DNA of 64,000 nucleotides from Coptis chinensis (GCA_015680905.1 CM027381.1:51402501-51466500); one strand, 5' to 3'; shown: positions 24,101 to 37,300, counted from the first letter of the stretch. Numbers and translations are program-made. The notes: generated by a model from the letters alone, not told the origin.

Positions 24101-26839
24101 ATTTGATGATCAACAACTAAGGGTAAACTAACTAGAAACATCGAGGATAGACTTTATTGTACAATTGTATAGGCAACAAATTACACAAGCATTTTTTTAA
24201 TTGTTGTTAGGATAGACTACTGAGTTAGATGATAGGGATACATTTGCGTGCCAGGTTGTTAAAGTTAGCCAAAGAATCCCCCTAACTAATTTGGATGTCA
24301 CAATGATGATTTTTAGGATACAAAGTGTGTCAGATGTCAGCTTATGAGATGCAACACAGTAGTAACATGTTATCATTCCACCTTGGTGTTGTCAATACTT
24401 GGTACCATCGTGAGTGTAATTTGTTCTTCATGGTGGCACATGACAAGATTTAGAGACTCTAGTTAACATCACAAAGCTAAAGTATAACAAAAAGATTAGG
24501 ATTAAATGTGATCTTTAAAGTTGTACTAGCTTGATATAACTGGAACCAAACAATGAGTTTCGAGTTGTACCATTACTTTTCAATTTAGGATATTTTATGA
24601 GTACTTATGTTTGTTCAAATTTTTAGAGCGACTCTTAGTGTTAGAGTTGTTACACCGGGCCAACTTACCAATGGAGAAATCTTTCATGAATATAGGTGTT
24701 AATTGGCCAGAGTTTCTATATTTATAATGACTTCTTAATGTAGCTCGGATGCATCAGAGTTTGAGTAGGCATTAGACAAGGTAGTTCAAAAATTGTTCAC
24801 AATGCATACTTAATCAACAGTTATATCTCCATTTCGATACAACTGTAGGACGATTTGAACACTTGAAGTTTCATTGAGAAACTTCAAACCCTACTTAAAG
24901 AGGCATTTTGAACTAACATGCATTTGTTGCTTTGAACTACCTTTCAGCTTTTTGAGTTTTAGTAGCACTGTTGACTGTTGGTTTGAAAAGAGACAAAAAC
25001 TTGAAGTTCATTTGAAGGAATTGAACGTATGGATTGGAGTGGGGAGTTAATCACTTTGGGACCCTTAAAATAATAGTGATTGCTTGGTAGGGTATTCTAA
25101 TTGATTCTTCAAATACATTGTGAATAGTCTTTTCCCATAACAGGCCTTTGATTCACCCATAACATTGGTGCATGATTTTAATTTTTATAAGATTCTTCAA
25201 TTCCGCATGTTTTTTTTGCTTGGCTATTTATTTCAAGTTCTTATGACTTCCTTAACTTTCAAATTTAATTTGCATTTCAATTAGGTATTCTACAATTTAC
25301 TACTTCGAGTCTTCGTCCTGCTCTTTTATTAGAGCTCTTTTAAAACCAAATAAAAAATTTTAGGTATAACATTTGATTCACTTATGTTCTTAGAGCTCTC
25401 TTAAACCATCATTTCAGTTGTGGCATTCTATAACTTTGTGTATCAATTCGTATAGTCATTGGTCCGTGATGCATTTTTATATATATGGGAGGATAGTAGT
25501 CTGCAACCATCTGAAGTTGTTCTAGGACCTCCAAAAGTTAGTACCAAGTAAGATGCAGAGGGGAGGAGAGAAATGAGGAGTTCAATGGAGGAGAGAGAGT
25601 ATATATAAACGTGTTATGAGTTGTTTAATAAGTTGTTTTTTTAGCTTCAGAAGTAATTTGTGTTATGTATAAATGTAAAATTATAAATTTGAGTCGAATT
25701 GCATATATTCCCTTTCGTTGGAATTAGTCTAAGGTGAAATATTACGTGGACTCATCTTTAATGTTTAATGAGTTATTTTTTAACTTCAGGAGTAATTTGT
25801 GCTATGTATAAATGTAAAATTATAAATCTGAGTAGAGTTGATTTTATGATCTATGAGAATTGTATTGTTTTGATTTTCAAAATACGTAAGAGTTATGATT
25901 TTTTTAAAAATAAAATAAAATAATTTAGATGTTTAAAATATTGAAAATCTGAGAAGAGATTTTGCCATATTTTATATTTAAAAATAAAATAAAATAATGA
26001 TACTTCTAATTCAAGTCTCTCTCCCCTCATTTGTTTCTCATTCTCATATGCATTAAATTAGTATTAAATCTCTTCATCGATGTAAGGGGTATATGTAATA
26101 AGTTGGTTTGTGAGAAAATATGAAATGCATCGGATTGCCATAAACACGCTTTTGAAAAGCACTTTAGTTTTGTTTTTAACCCTGCATAAAATGATTTTAA
26201 AGTGTAAAGCTACTGGAAATGGTTATAGGCATTGATCCAATCGTACCATGAATATGGTCATTTGAGTAGTTATTTAAACGCCACCGAAATGTGTCTCGAA
26301 AAGTATGCGAGGCGAATGTGCAGTATTAACTAGTTCAAAACGATCCACAACGCACACCTTCCCCTTATCTAACTCATATTCCTGCGAAATCCCCACCACC
26401 CTTTGTCTTTCTCATAGATTAAACTTGAGTATAGAAGTTCATGATTGCATAAAGCTGATCTTGGTGGTAATTGAGTTTCGTTATTGATACACATTTACAA
26501 TTTTATTTTTCAGGTTACATTTTATTAACTAATGAAGTAATTAAACACTATAATTTTTATGTTAAGATTTGTGACATCTACTTTCTCATGCAATTTAAGA
26601 CATCATATTCACTTTGTGAATTGCTATGCAATGTAACTACATTTCCTTCTTGATTATCTACAAGTAATGTGGTTAGCTTATTTGTTTGCTCATTTGGATT
26701 ATTTTGTCTCATATACCCCACATTAAAGATAGTTTGCGGTGGCAACAATAAAAATAGTTCAATTCATGGTGGCTTCGAAGTGGTTCTAGCGTTTTTTTTG
26801 TCCATATATTGAGGCGCGTGCAACCTTGGTGGATGAATT
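24101..26839. other. AT-rich intergenic stretch
   Basis: No gene or mobile element is recognised. One dispersed duplication of about 70 bases (25621-25694 and 25762-25832, 'atgtataaatgtaaaattat' in both) is the only structure seen. Confidence 0.5.
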
Positions 26840-26955
26840 AGTAATATCTCCACATGGAGGAAGTAAGGTGAAGTTACTAGAAGGCATCAAAAGTTCATAG
26901 TAATATCTCCACATGGAGGAAGCAATGTGAAGTTTCTAGAAGGCATCAAAAGTTT
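26840..26955. repeat. 59-bp tandem duplication
   Basis: Two adjacent copies start 'agtaatatctccacatggag' at 26840 and 26899 and differ at only a few bases. A 71-residue open frame on the minus strand crosses it but is not supported as coding. Confidence 0.93.
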
Positions 26956-27204
26956 GTACATTTTGCACCCTGAATTATTTCCCTTTTTCTTGTGAATCTT
27001 GTAAAGCGAGTGGGTTAGAAAATGTTTCAAGGTTACACTCATTTTGGTCATGTAACTAGAAAGTTGAATTATGATTGTGTTGCTAAGAATTCTACTTTGC
27101 ATTTATCTGGTTAATGTAGTGTTTAAGTGTTTGAGAACTAGTGGTTTGTAATTCGAGTCAGTCGGTTTGGATCCCATTGTAAAAAACTAAAAATAGTTCG
27201 AATA

Positions 27205-27376
27205 GGGAATACAATTTTCCACAGGTGTTTTCACCGCCACTCCCACAGATTTTTAATACATTGGACATAAATACCCCTAAATATCATTTGATATGAAAAT
27301 ACTTAGGGGTATATTTTGTCCAATGTACTGAAAATCCATGGAAATGGTAAAAACGTCCATGGAAAATTCAGTTCCC
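27205..27376. mobile_element. Hairpin MITE with 8-bp target duplication
   Basis: This 172-bp near-palindrome starts GGGAATACAATTTTCC and ends GGAAAATTCAGTTCCC. Perfect 8-bp direct repeats TTCGAATA lie at 27197-27204 and 27377-27384. The arms match almost to the centre near 27290. The duplication length fits a hAT-type MITE. It has no ORF. Confidence 0.9.
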
Positions 27377-27609
27377 TTCGAATATATGGTATGACATTTT
27401 CGATCATTCGAATATATATGGATCCCACCCATTCTTGTGTTGAAAAGAGGGTCTAGGCATGGAGATAGCTTTGATTCGACAAGAACCCAATCTATTTCGA
27501 GCCTTTCTCATGAAACTCAATCTGAAGTCTGACCAGTTATATTTATCTCTACTTGAGTTGCAGATATTCCTTTACATCCTCATCCCTTGAAGACGGAGCA
27601 TTTTTTTAA

Positions 27610-28052
27610 GCAATTAATTTGGCTGAGAGCCCAATTTTCCAATTTTTTTCACCTTAAGTCCATCCTAAATTTTAATTTCGAATTTAAGGTTAAAACACGG
27701 ACTGACGTCAGCAATATAAATTTAAATTTACATATGTAAAATACTATATAAATTTGAATTTTTATATGTAAATTTAAATTTTCATATCTAAAATACTATG
27801 TAAATTTACATTTTCATATAGGTAAAGAAAATTGTGTAATTTTATATTGTCATATGTAAATTTAAATTTACATATGATGACGTTAGCCCGGTTTGTCCTT
27901 GAACCGAAATTATTAATGAAAATTTGTCTTTGAGCCGAAATTATAAATAAAGATAAATGATATCAACCCATTTTCCTTAAATTCGAAATTAAAATTTATG
28001 GTGAACTTAGGGCGAAATTATTATTGCGTTTTGTCATTGGGCGTAATCACTA
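27610..28052. mobile_element. Large imperfect palindrome, MITE-like
   Basis: The left-arm block 'aattttaatttcgaatttaa' (about 27671-27690) recurs inverted near 27980, and the outer parts also pair. The centre is an AT-rich set of short palindromes built on 'catatgtaaatttaaattt'. The left arm seems to lack about 100 bases present in the right arm. No clean target duplication was identified. Confidence 0.6.
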
Positions 28053-28469
28053 TTTTTTTAGGGTCATGTTATTTATGCTCCCCATTTCTAAGAAGGCAGA
28101 CCCCAGCCCAAACTAGGGTCTACAATTTTTTGGGGCACAAGTAATGTTCTAAAAATCAGTCTAGGCGGTGCCCAACCGACTCGCCTAGGCCTAAGTCGGT
28201 TCAAAAAACGGTCTAGGCAAGATAGGCATACTAATCGGCCTCTAGGCGGTCTAAGTAGTCTGATTAGTCAGGCTAGGCGGTCCAATAAGCTCAATTTTTA
28301 TTTTTTTTCAAAAAATTATTAAATGTCGAAAATAAAAAGCCCATAAAGGCTTAAGATTTGAATGAGTTTAAAATACTAGAGCCCAATGTAAAATCTATGC
28401 CACTATAAAAAAGAAAATGTGTTTTTATATCATGAAGTCGCCCCTTTGGCCTATTATGCTATTTTGTAA

Positions 28470-28660
28470 GGGTTAACTAGTATTACCCCCAACTAGATGA
28501 GCCAATTAGGATTTCTCTCTTACTAGATGGGGAAATTAAGGTCTCCCCCCTATATACACACAAAAAAAAATCAACTTGGGTTGACCGTGTTTTTTTTGTG
28601 TGTATTTGGGGGGAGACCCTAATTTCCCATCTAGTGGGGGTGGGGGATATTCGTTAACCC
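28470..28660. mobile_element. Mutator-type MITE
   Basis: A 191-bp hairpin has ends GGGTTAAC and GTTAACCC and arms pairing through 'ggggagacc'-type blocks. Flanking copies are ATTTTGTAA on the left (28461-28469) and ATTTTTGTAA on the right (28661-28670), which differ by one T in a T-run. A duplication of about 9 bp is typical of Mutator-like elements. Confidence 0.85.
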
Positions 28661-29109
28661 ATTTTTGTAATAAGTGTTTATTTTTTGAATTATGGTAAAC
28701 GCTTGATCTCTTCACTTTTTGTAGTATGTTGTGTGCATGACTATATATTATAACTAGCTTTCGAACCCGTCCTACGAACGGGTGTCGTTATATTAACTTA
28801 TTGTAAATTATATTAGCAACTATGCATAGCTATAAGATATGAAAATTATATTAATCAGTCATTCAAATTTCTTGCACCACTCTCTATAAAAAGAAAGCAC
28901 CAAACCTTGATAAAACTCATCGACTTGTTTTTGTTGTTAGGTTTAATAATAGAAGTTTGATTAAAGTTTTGTGAGAATGCCTAATGTAACGAAGATAATA
29001 TTGAAGCTACTTGAATAGCATGACATTTTTAATCATAATAAAAAAAATTATGATAAACACTACTTAAAATGCAAACTATATTTGTCGAGACATTTATTCC
29101 CCCTACATA

Positions 29110-30480
29110 TAATACAAACATGTTTTAGGGTTATTAGTTCAATGCATTTCTATCAAGTTTCTGATTTTCCATTAATTATTCTTTGAGATTAGTTCAATGT
29201 AGTATGTTGCATTCAGTTTCCAATTTCTCATTAATTATTCTTTGAGGTTAGTTCAATGCAGTTGTATCAAGTTTCCGATTTCCCGTTAATTATTATTTTA
29301 GGTTAGTTCAGTGCAATTGCATCCACTTTATAATTTTCCGTTAGTTATTCATTAAGGTTAATTCAGTACAGTTACATCCAGTTTTTGATGTTTCGTTACT
29401 TACTCTTTGTGATTTGTTAAATACATCTGCATCCAGTTTCTGATTTCCCATTAATTATTTTTCTAGGTTAGTTCGATAGTTTACAATTTCTAGTTATTTA
29501 TGCTTTTTGAGGTCGGTCGCGATCTGATTACATCCGACCGATTTCCAGTTCACTATTCTTTGAGGTTATTTCAATGCATTTGCATCCAATTTCCGATTTC
29601 CCGTTAGTTAATCTCTAATTTTAGTTTAATGCAGTTTCATCCAGTTTATGATTTTCCGTTAATTATTATTTGAGGTTAGTTCAATACAGTTGTATCTAAT
29701 TTCCGATTTTATATTAATTGTTTTTTTAGGTTAATTCAATACATTTGCATCAAGTTTCTGATTTTCTGTTAATTATTTTTTGAGGTTAGTTCAATGCATT
29801 TAGTTCAAATTTATAATTTTCTGTTAATTATTCATTTAGGTTAGTTCAGTGTAGTTTCATCCCTTTTTCAATGTTTTGTTAATTAGTCTTTGAGATTAGT
29901 TCATTGCAATTGCATTTAGTTTCCAATTTTTCGTTAATAATTCTTTAAAGTTAGTTCAATACATCTGCATATAGTTTCTAATTATTTATGCTTTGAGATT
30001 AGTTCGATGCAATTACATCCTGTTTATGATTTCCTGTTAACTATTCTTTGAGATTATTTTAATGCATATTTGCATTTAGTTTCTGATTTCCCACCAATTA
30101 TTGTATAAGGTTAGTTCAATGCAGTTGCATTCGATTTTTGATTTTCTGTTAATTATTTTTTGAGTTTAGTTCAATGCATTTGCATACAGTTTCTGGTTTT
30201 CTATTAATTATTATTTGAGGTTTGTTTGATGTATTTGCATACCGTTTACGATTTTCCGTTAAATATTTTTTAAGGATTTGCATCCAATTTCTAATTTTTC
30301 GTTACTTATTCTCTGATGTTAGTTTAATGCAATTGCATCAAGTTTTCAATTTCTAGTTAATTACTTTTTGAGTTTAGTTTATTGTATTTGCATAAAGTTT
30401 TCGATTTCGCCCGTTAATTACTCTTTGAGTTCAGTTATGTATTTGAATCTAATTTTCGATTTCCTTTTAATTATCAAATG
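29110..30480. repeat. ~55-bp minisatellite, block 1 (about 25 copies)
   Basis: Degenerate units are built around 'gttagttcaatgcatttgca' followed by 'tccagtttccgatttcccgt' and 'taattattctttga'. Copies differ mainly by substitutions and small indels. The ATTTGCAT core recurs in many units. No short unique spacers alternate with the repeats. Confidence 0.95.
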
Positions 30481-30654
30481 TGGTGTGTAATACCAACTTC
30501 TACTGATCCATCTGTAGTGTCCTTGCAAATATGACATAAAAAATAAATTATATTTGATTTACTATGTGGGATCATCAAAGATTATCCAGTTCCCGATTTC
30601 CCATTAATTATTCTTTAAATTATGCATGACTCACTATGTGGAATCTGCAAAGAT

Positions 30655-31005
30655 TATCTACGAACGGGTGTTATTATATTAATTATTCTAAAAAATATTT
30701 ACAAATATGCATAACTATTATATACTAATATTATATTGATCACTCATCCAAATTTCTTACAACGTGAAAACCTCACTCTCTATTAAAAAAAAACTCACCT
30801 TTGATAAAACCCTTCAACTTCATTTTGTTGTTTAATAATATAAATTTGATTGAAATTTTGTGAGATTACCTAATAAGGTGAAGTTCATATATATTGAAGC
30901 TACTTGAATAGTAAGGAGTTACCAGTCATACGGAAAGAGATAAGATAAACACAATTTTAAATACAAAACTATACTTATCAAGACATTCTCACAACATATA
31001 ATCCA
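30655..31005. repeat. Duplicated Helitron 3'-end segment
   Basis: It repeats 28775-29110 colinearly, starting with 'ctacgaacgggtg', half of the terminal hairpin, and continuing through the same spacer. The first hairpin arm and CTAG are missing here. It separates the two minisatellite blocks. Confidence 0.85.
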
Positions 31006-31870
31006 ACTATGTTTTGAGGTTAGTTCAATGCATTTGCATCCAGTTTCTGATTTTCCGTTATTTATAATTTGAGGTTAGTTCAATGCAGTTGAATCCAATT
31101 TTTTATTCCTGTTTTTTTTTTAGTTCAGTTCAATACAGTTGCATCTGGTTTTTGATTTCTCGTTAATTATTCTTTGTAGTTAGTTCAATACATTTGCATC
31201 CAATTTCCAATTCTCTATTAATTGTTCTTTGATGTTAGCTCAATACATTTGCATCCAGTTTCTGATTTCCCGTTAATTATTCTGTGAGATTAGTTTAATG
31301 CATTTGTATACAGTTTTCGATTTCTCGTTTATTATTTGATATGGTTGCATTTGCATCTAGTTTTCTTTTCCCATTAATTATTGTTTGAGGTTAGTTCAAT
31401 AAATTTGCATCCAATTTCCAATTTTCCGTTAATTATTTCTTGAGGTTAGTTCAATACATTTGCATCCAGTTTATTTTTAGAAATTAGTTCAGTGCAGTTG
31501 CATCCGGTTTCCGATTTTCCGTTAATTATTCTTTAAGATTAGTTCCACGCATTTGCATCATGTTTCCAATTTATAATTAATTTTTCTTTGAGGTTAGTTC
31601 AATGCATTTGCATCCAGTTCCCGATTTCCCGACAATTTTTTTTTTATATTAGTTTGATGTATTTGCATCCAAGTTTTGATTTCCCGTTAATTATTCTTTG
31701 AGGTTAGTTTAATGCAGTTGTATCAATATTCCGATTTTCTATTAATTACTTTTTAAGATTAGTTTAATGCTTGCATTTGCATCCAGTTTCCGATTTCCCG
31801 TTAAATATTATTTGAGGTTAGTTCGATGCATTTGCATCTAGTTTTCGGTTCCCCATTAATTGTTCTTTGA
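31006..31870. repeat. ~55-bp minisatellite, block 2 (about 15 copies)
   Basis: Same unit family and orientation as block 1. Several copies here are closer to the consensus 'ttagttcaatgcatttgcat'. Confidence 0.95.
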
Positions 31871-32089
31871 CGTTAGTTTCATTCAATATTATATATGTTT
31901 TGAAATATTTGCCATTATTGCTTTGCCGTTATTTTTTTTTCCATTTTATATTATATATTTTGTGATGTTATTTTTTGTATAATTTAATTTTTCACATGTA
32001 ATTTGTTTTGGTTTGGTATATAATTTATTTAAGCCCAACTTCTACTTTAACTGAATCTCGTTATTCCGCTGAATTATATATATATATTG

Positions 32090-32572
32090 TGGCCAGAATT
32101 GTGATATATATATAGTGTTGAAAATTTATAAATTCATAAATTTAATTGGAATCTGCCGTAATTATTGTGACCAGAATTGTGATTTTTGAAATCCTTAACT
32201 ATGAATAAATGTTTAAATCTCATTGTGGATGACGCATCAAATCGAAAGGGTTTTAGGAAAATTATTTTCGGTGGAAACTATTGTTTTTAGCAATTTAGTT
32301 TTTTTGTCTCATATTTTTTTTTTCGTAATTAGCTATACTTTTCGGAAAAAGTTAGAGACTCTATGAAACTCTAGATGGGATTTTTGTGAAACTCTAGATG
32401 GAATTGTTTTTTTCGTAATTAGTTATAGTGTTTAGGAAAAGTTAGAAACTCAATGAAACTTTATATGGGATTGTTTTCTTATTTATATCATACTTTTTTG
32501 TAAGTAGTAATAGAGTTTAGAAAAAACTGGAGTCCCTACGAGTGTTCCAAAAAATAGATTGGCGAGGGTGTA

Positions 32573-32616
<44 letters not shown>

Positions 32617-33050
32617 TCATAATTATTGTGGAATATATGTAAATTGTGATTTTTTTTTTGAATTCTTAACTATGAATAAATGTCTAAATCACACAGTGGA
32701 TGGCGCATCAAATTGAAAGGGTTTTAGAAAAATCGTTTTCGGTGGAAATTATTGTTTTTAGCAATTTAATTTTTTGTTTACTATTTTTTTTTTCGTAATT
32801 AGCTATATTGTTTAGGAAAAGTTGGAGATTTTGTGAAACTCTAGATGTGATTGTTTTTTCATAATCAGCTATAGTGTTTAGAAAAAGTTAGAGAGTATGT
32901 GAAACTCTAGATGGGATTGTTTTTTATTTATATCCTACTTTTTTATATTTAGTAATAGAGTTTAGAAAAAAAAAATGCTTTTATATTTAGTAATAGAGTT
33001 TAAAAAAAACTAGAGTCTTTGTGAGGGTATAGTTATAATATATATTTAAG
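32090..33050. repeat. ~500-bp tandem duplication near the Helitron 5' end
   Basis: The halves 32090-32570 and 32620-33050 share order and wording, for example 'cttaactatgaataaatg' and 'aactctagatgggattg'. Between them at about 32560-32615 is a second Helitron-like 5' terminus ('gagggtgtaactataatata' then an AT run), similar to the outer one at 33140-33173. Confidence 0.88.
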
Positions 33051-33287
33051 GATAAAGATAAATATTTGTTTTCTATTTTATCTCCTATTTTTTCTTAATT
33101 AGTCTTGACACGTGGACACTCTAGAAACGCTTCCTCAATTGAAGAGGGTAGAACTATAATATATATATAAAGATATATTTATTAGAAAAACCCACCCCCG
33201 CCTAGCACTGCTAAGACGGGTAGGGGCTAGGCCCCCTCACCCACCGCCCCGACTAGCCCTACCAATTTTTTAGAACATTGGGCACAA

Positions 33288-34214
33288 CCAGAAGCCTAAG
33301 AAACCACCCACGCCCAAAGCCCAACCCAAATGAAACCGGTTACAACTGCACTTTCAACTTCATCTCTACACTATATAATAGTCGGGTTTGTAGGAACCAC
33401 ACTTCTCAACCGAACAGTGTATTTCTAATCTCTCAATTTTAAGATTTTAGAACCACCTCCCTACGTTTATTTAAATTACATCTCTCCTATTTATTAATTA
33501 CAATTGGCTCCCTAATCTCTATTAAAATTGAACCACCTCCTTCTTCAATAATTTTAGGATAGTCTTCTTAATTTAAAAGCTAAAATTTATGTATAGGAAT
33601 TGTATATCTTCCCCATTTTTAGAAAATTGTTTCTCTTTTCTTAGAGAGAGATTCACAAAAAATTGTTTCTCTTTAGTTTTTTTAACAATTTTCATTTTAG
33701 TTCTTTACAAACTTGGCAAACTGATGAGTAGCACAGGACACATGCTAGTAGACAGCAAAGAACGAAGAAACAGAGAGAGCATAAATTACTCTCGCAATCA
33801 AACACATAGGAATTCTTTTCATACGTAACCCCCTTTATATCCACCATATTTGAAACTAACACCATAACTGATCACAACAAATTCCATTAATAAGTGCCGA
33901 AAACTATAGGAAGAAAATAAAAATACAAGATACAGGCATATATAATGACTTCTCAATGGAATCATTTGGTATACAGACCATTGTTTCTCCCTTCTACAAC
34001 TATATTATGCTCTTCTTCTATCAGTACCATATCTCACTCATCTTGTGAACAACCACCTGTTCGAGCTGAATTATTCTTTGAAATTGTTAGCTGCACCTTC
34101 AGTATCTCACCCTTTGCAATTTTATACTTACTGAGCTTCCTCTGCCACCGGTGTACAGCCACGTTAGAAATTATATGCCACAATGCCAAATCCTTCTTTA
34201 AATGTAGAATTCAT
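33288..34214. other. Stretch downstream of the RS-protein gene
   Basis: No feature can be named. The minus strand has an open frame at about 34214-33995 that begins after a stop and lacks an ATG ('WQRKLSKYKIAKGEILKVQL' within it). It could be a decayed exon or part of the 3' untranslated region of the neighbouring gene. Confidence 0.3.
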
Positions 34215-34363
34215 TGATGGATTAATGTTACTTCATGTCAACTTCAGCATTTTCCACCAACTATATGCATGACTACATAAGATGAGAAGATGCTATTAAA
34301 GAAGAATCCTTGGAATATCTATTGCACGCCAAATCCAAAAATTACTCCAATTTTCTGTCCATC

Positions 34364-37300
34364 TTAAAGTTTACGGGCTCGATCTCGCCAAGATCCTTGT
34401 TGCTTTGCAAGAACCTGCAATCAAAAGACAGTATCACTTAGCATGAACGGCCTCATTCTTTTCAGTTTGAATCACATTCACCTAAAAGTTAATCAGCCCC
34501 TTACCTTGTCACTAATGTGATTAGTGCCGACACCATTCTCCTTGGTTGCTTTCTGATCAATAGCATTATCTGTCCTATCATCTTCTATGGCTACTTCCTC
34601 ATCTGTTGACATGGATGGTTGAGCTACCAGTTCTCCAAACATAGCTTCGTCATGAGCAGCTTTGATTTGTTCTTCCCTTCTTGCCTGAAGTAATTTGAAA
34701 AGATTGCATTACAGAATTTTGGATTTTTCAAGACTAGGCATCAAGAATATAAATTCCTACCAAGCTTGTCAGACAGTACCTCCACTGCAGAAAAGCGGAA
34801 GCTTTGGCTCATTTTCTTGACCACCACAGCATCATCTTCTGCAACTGTATATTTAATGAAATAGGACCCATCAAATCAGTTTAAGTTGTTTCGTACAAGC
34901 AACAAGAGAATAAAGTTCCAATTGCTGCCAGCATAAATACTCAACACCAATTTGAATCACAAATTTTTTCTTTATTTTTTATTTTTTTCATAACATAAAT
35001 CCATACCAATTTGATCACTTCTTGCTGAGCTTAAAGGTGTACTCTCAAGAACGATCTAAATCACATTAATAATTATCTCCAATCCAATGAAGGCATAGAG
35101 AAGTAGCTCTCGGTTTCCTTGCTGGACCCATATACAAACTTTCTTAATATAGCCGCTGGATCAAATATTGATACCGAAAGTCACATAACTTAAAATATAA
35201 TAACGTCGGATTTGTACCTTTGAGTAGCTATGATCTAATGGCCAAATGTTACCTAACACTCTAGTTTTAGTATAGTTGTAAAGAGTATACACATGGTATA
35301 TTCAGCATCTGTTCCACTGAACATAATAAGAACAGTATTGGAGATACATCAAACAAGGTGGGTAAGGAAGTACTTACAGAATATAGCATATGTTTTGAGG
35401 GTACAATAAAAAACTGTTGGATATTTACAGTTGAGTCCCAAACATAATAGAAGCAAGAGTCAGGACCATATGCAAATCATCCACGATTTGCGATGAGGAT
35501 GATGAATCTATGATACACATTACAGAATGGAAAGGGGAGCATTAGAATATGTGAAGAGAGCAGACACAACTACCTCTTAGCTTATTTGGACATTTGGTTC
35601 AATTATAGGACATGAAATAGAGGTTCAGATTGAAGTAAGCATAACAATCCAAGAATGTAACCCAACAAGATTCTTAGCTTTCTTTTCTTTTTTGATCAGT
35701 AACAAAGAAACAATTTAAGAAGAATGGCATCATAGTTGGAGACTTTGAGTTGGACTTGACATGTTAAAACAGACCAGAATCAACCTTCAATTTCCTCATC
35801 ATCAAGAGGGGCATCCTTGTTGAATTCAAAGCGTTCCCATCCCGCACCCATGCCCTTGTCAGGATCCTTGTCAGCTGCAAATCACAAAGAATTTCTTATA
35901 CAACAATTAGGGAAAATAAAAGTGTACACTATAATTACAGGGAGTGCATAAATAAAAGCCTACCTAAGCTATGCATGATGACGTAGACATTTTATGATTT
36001 TCTTAATTATATCAGTTTGTTATACCTTAAGTGTCAAAAGTAGTATGCCTGATTATGAGATATATCCTGAGAATTCCTGGCAGCATTGGATAGTTCTATT
36101 TTACTTGATAGTACATGCGTCCAACTACACTTAGTGTAATCATATTCAACCTCTCTTCTTTAATTGGTAGAGCGGATAGACAATATTTATAATCAGAAGA
36201 TATGAGTTTTAAGATGATATATATTGTAATTCAAACAATACCAAACATATAGCGAAGCAAGACAGCTACAACAACCTCTCTCTTTCTCTCTTCCTCTCTG
36301 AACCCTTGGCAATATCAAAGTTGAGAACGAGAACGAGACTTGCTGCTCACATTGTCACGGAAGTAGTGCTCTAACCAAGATGGCAATATCTCTCTGACTT
36401 TCAAGGCCAAGAGACTAAATGCTTTGCAACCAAAATACCACAATTTCACCTTTTATGCACTCCAAACAGCGGATACACGATAAAACCCACATAAGCAAAG
36501 CATACTCTTAAAAAAATTGAAATTCATTGAGTGTATGCTATCCACCATGCATTTTGTTTACAGTTCTCTCTTCTGAGAATTCAAGTACTCTCCATATTTC
36601 CACCACTCCTCAACCCAAGTTTTTTTGTGTTCATAACTTCCAAGAAAATATTTGAAATACTATATTTAGTTACTTTTTGAGTGTGAACAAAACCTATATC
36701 GCACGAAGTTCTTAAGGGAACTTAATTAACCTGTTGCAGCCAAAGGCCAAAATAAACAGCATCAATGAGAGAACACGAGACAGGAAACCTGTTTGCAAGA
36801 GAAGTTTCAGCAGACCACACATCCTGCCAGAACAAGGTTTTCTTCAAACCAATACCCACTTTGCGCTGAATTCCTTGCTTTTTATCGAAGTGGGGTTCAA
36901 CATGAAAACCAATTAGAAGCTGTACCCAAGTTAATGCATTAGTCTCCTTATTGAACCTCCAAATCTACGACCCAAGCCAAGATTTATTCATGTTCCTAAA
37001 ATGTCAGAAGCCCAAGCACCTTCTCTGATAAGGGGAACATACTTGATCCCATTGATGAAGTCAAACTTCCGTCGCCTCTAACGATCTTTTCCTGCCTATG
37101 TGAGACACTTTTTGGAATTGTGCAAAGGAACAAGTAGTATATTTGTAAGTTCACCAATGTACTTTTGACAAGTGTCAAACATCCTCCAATGTTACTGACG
37201 GAGTTCTAATTGGTAATCCCAACATTCCCAAGTATTTATACGGTAAACAGCCCACCACGCACTCCATAAGAATCACCAATGTCTCAACGTTCTCCACCTC

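Larger units (their letters stand above)
28754..33173 (-). mobile_element. Non-autonomous Helitron filled with minisatellite
   Basis: On the minus strand the 3' end has a hairpin (ACCCGT...ACGGGT, 28764-28782) followed 6 bases later by the terminal CTAG at 28754-28757 and then T. The 5' end starts TCTTTATATATATATTATAG at 33173, preceded by A. Insertion between A and T, a 5' TC, a 3' CTRR and a subterminal hairpin are the Helitron signature. There is no Rep/helicase. The interior holds two blocks of a ~55-bp repeat (29110-30480, 31006-31870), a duplicated spacer, and a ~500-bp tandem duplication (32090-33050). Confidence 0.8.
28141..33279. mobile_element. Inverted-repeat DNA transposon hosting a MITE and Helitron
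   Basis: The ends are GTAATGTTCTAAAAA and TTTTTTAGAACATT, each followed inward by GC-rich 'ctaggcgg'-type sequence. Duplications GGGCACAA lie at 28133-28140 and 33280-33287. The 8-bp duplication suggests hAT or a similar superfamily. No transposase remains. Without the nested MITE (28470-28660) and Helitron (28754-33173) the element is only about half a kilobase long. Confidence 0.82.

Noticed and set aside
29110-31870. Regularly spaced short repeats, superficially like a CRISPR array
   Set aside because: The whole ~55-bp unit repeats, with no unique spacers, in plant DNA within Helitron ends. It is a minisatellite.
33995-34214. Minus-strand exon 'WQRKLSKYKIAKGEIL...' downstream of the RS-protein gene
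   Set aside because: It has no start codon or clear splice site, and it probably lies in or after the 3' untranslated region. No family recognised.
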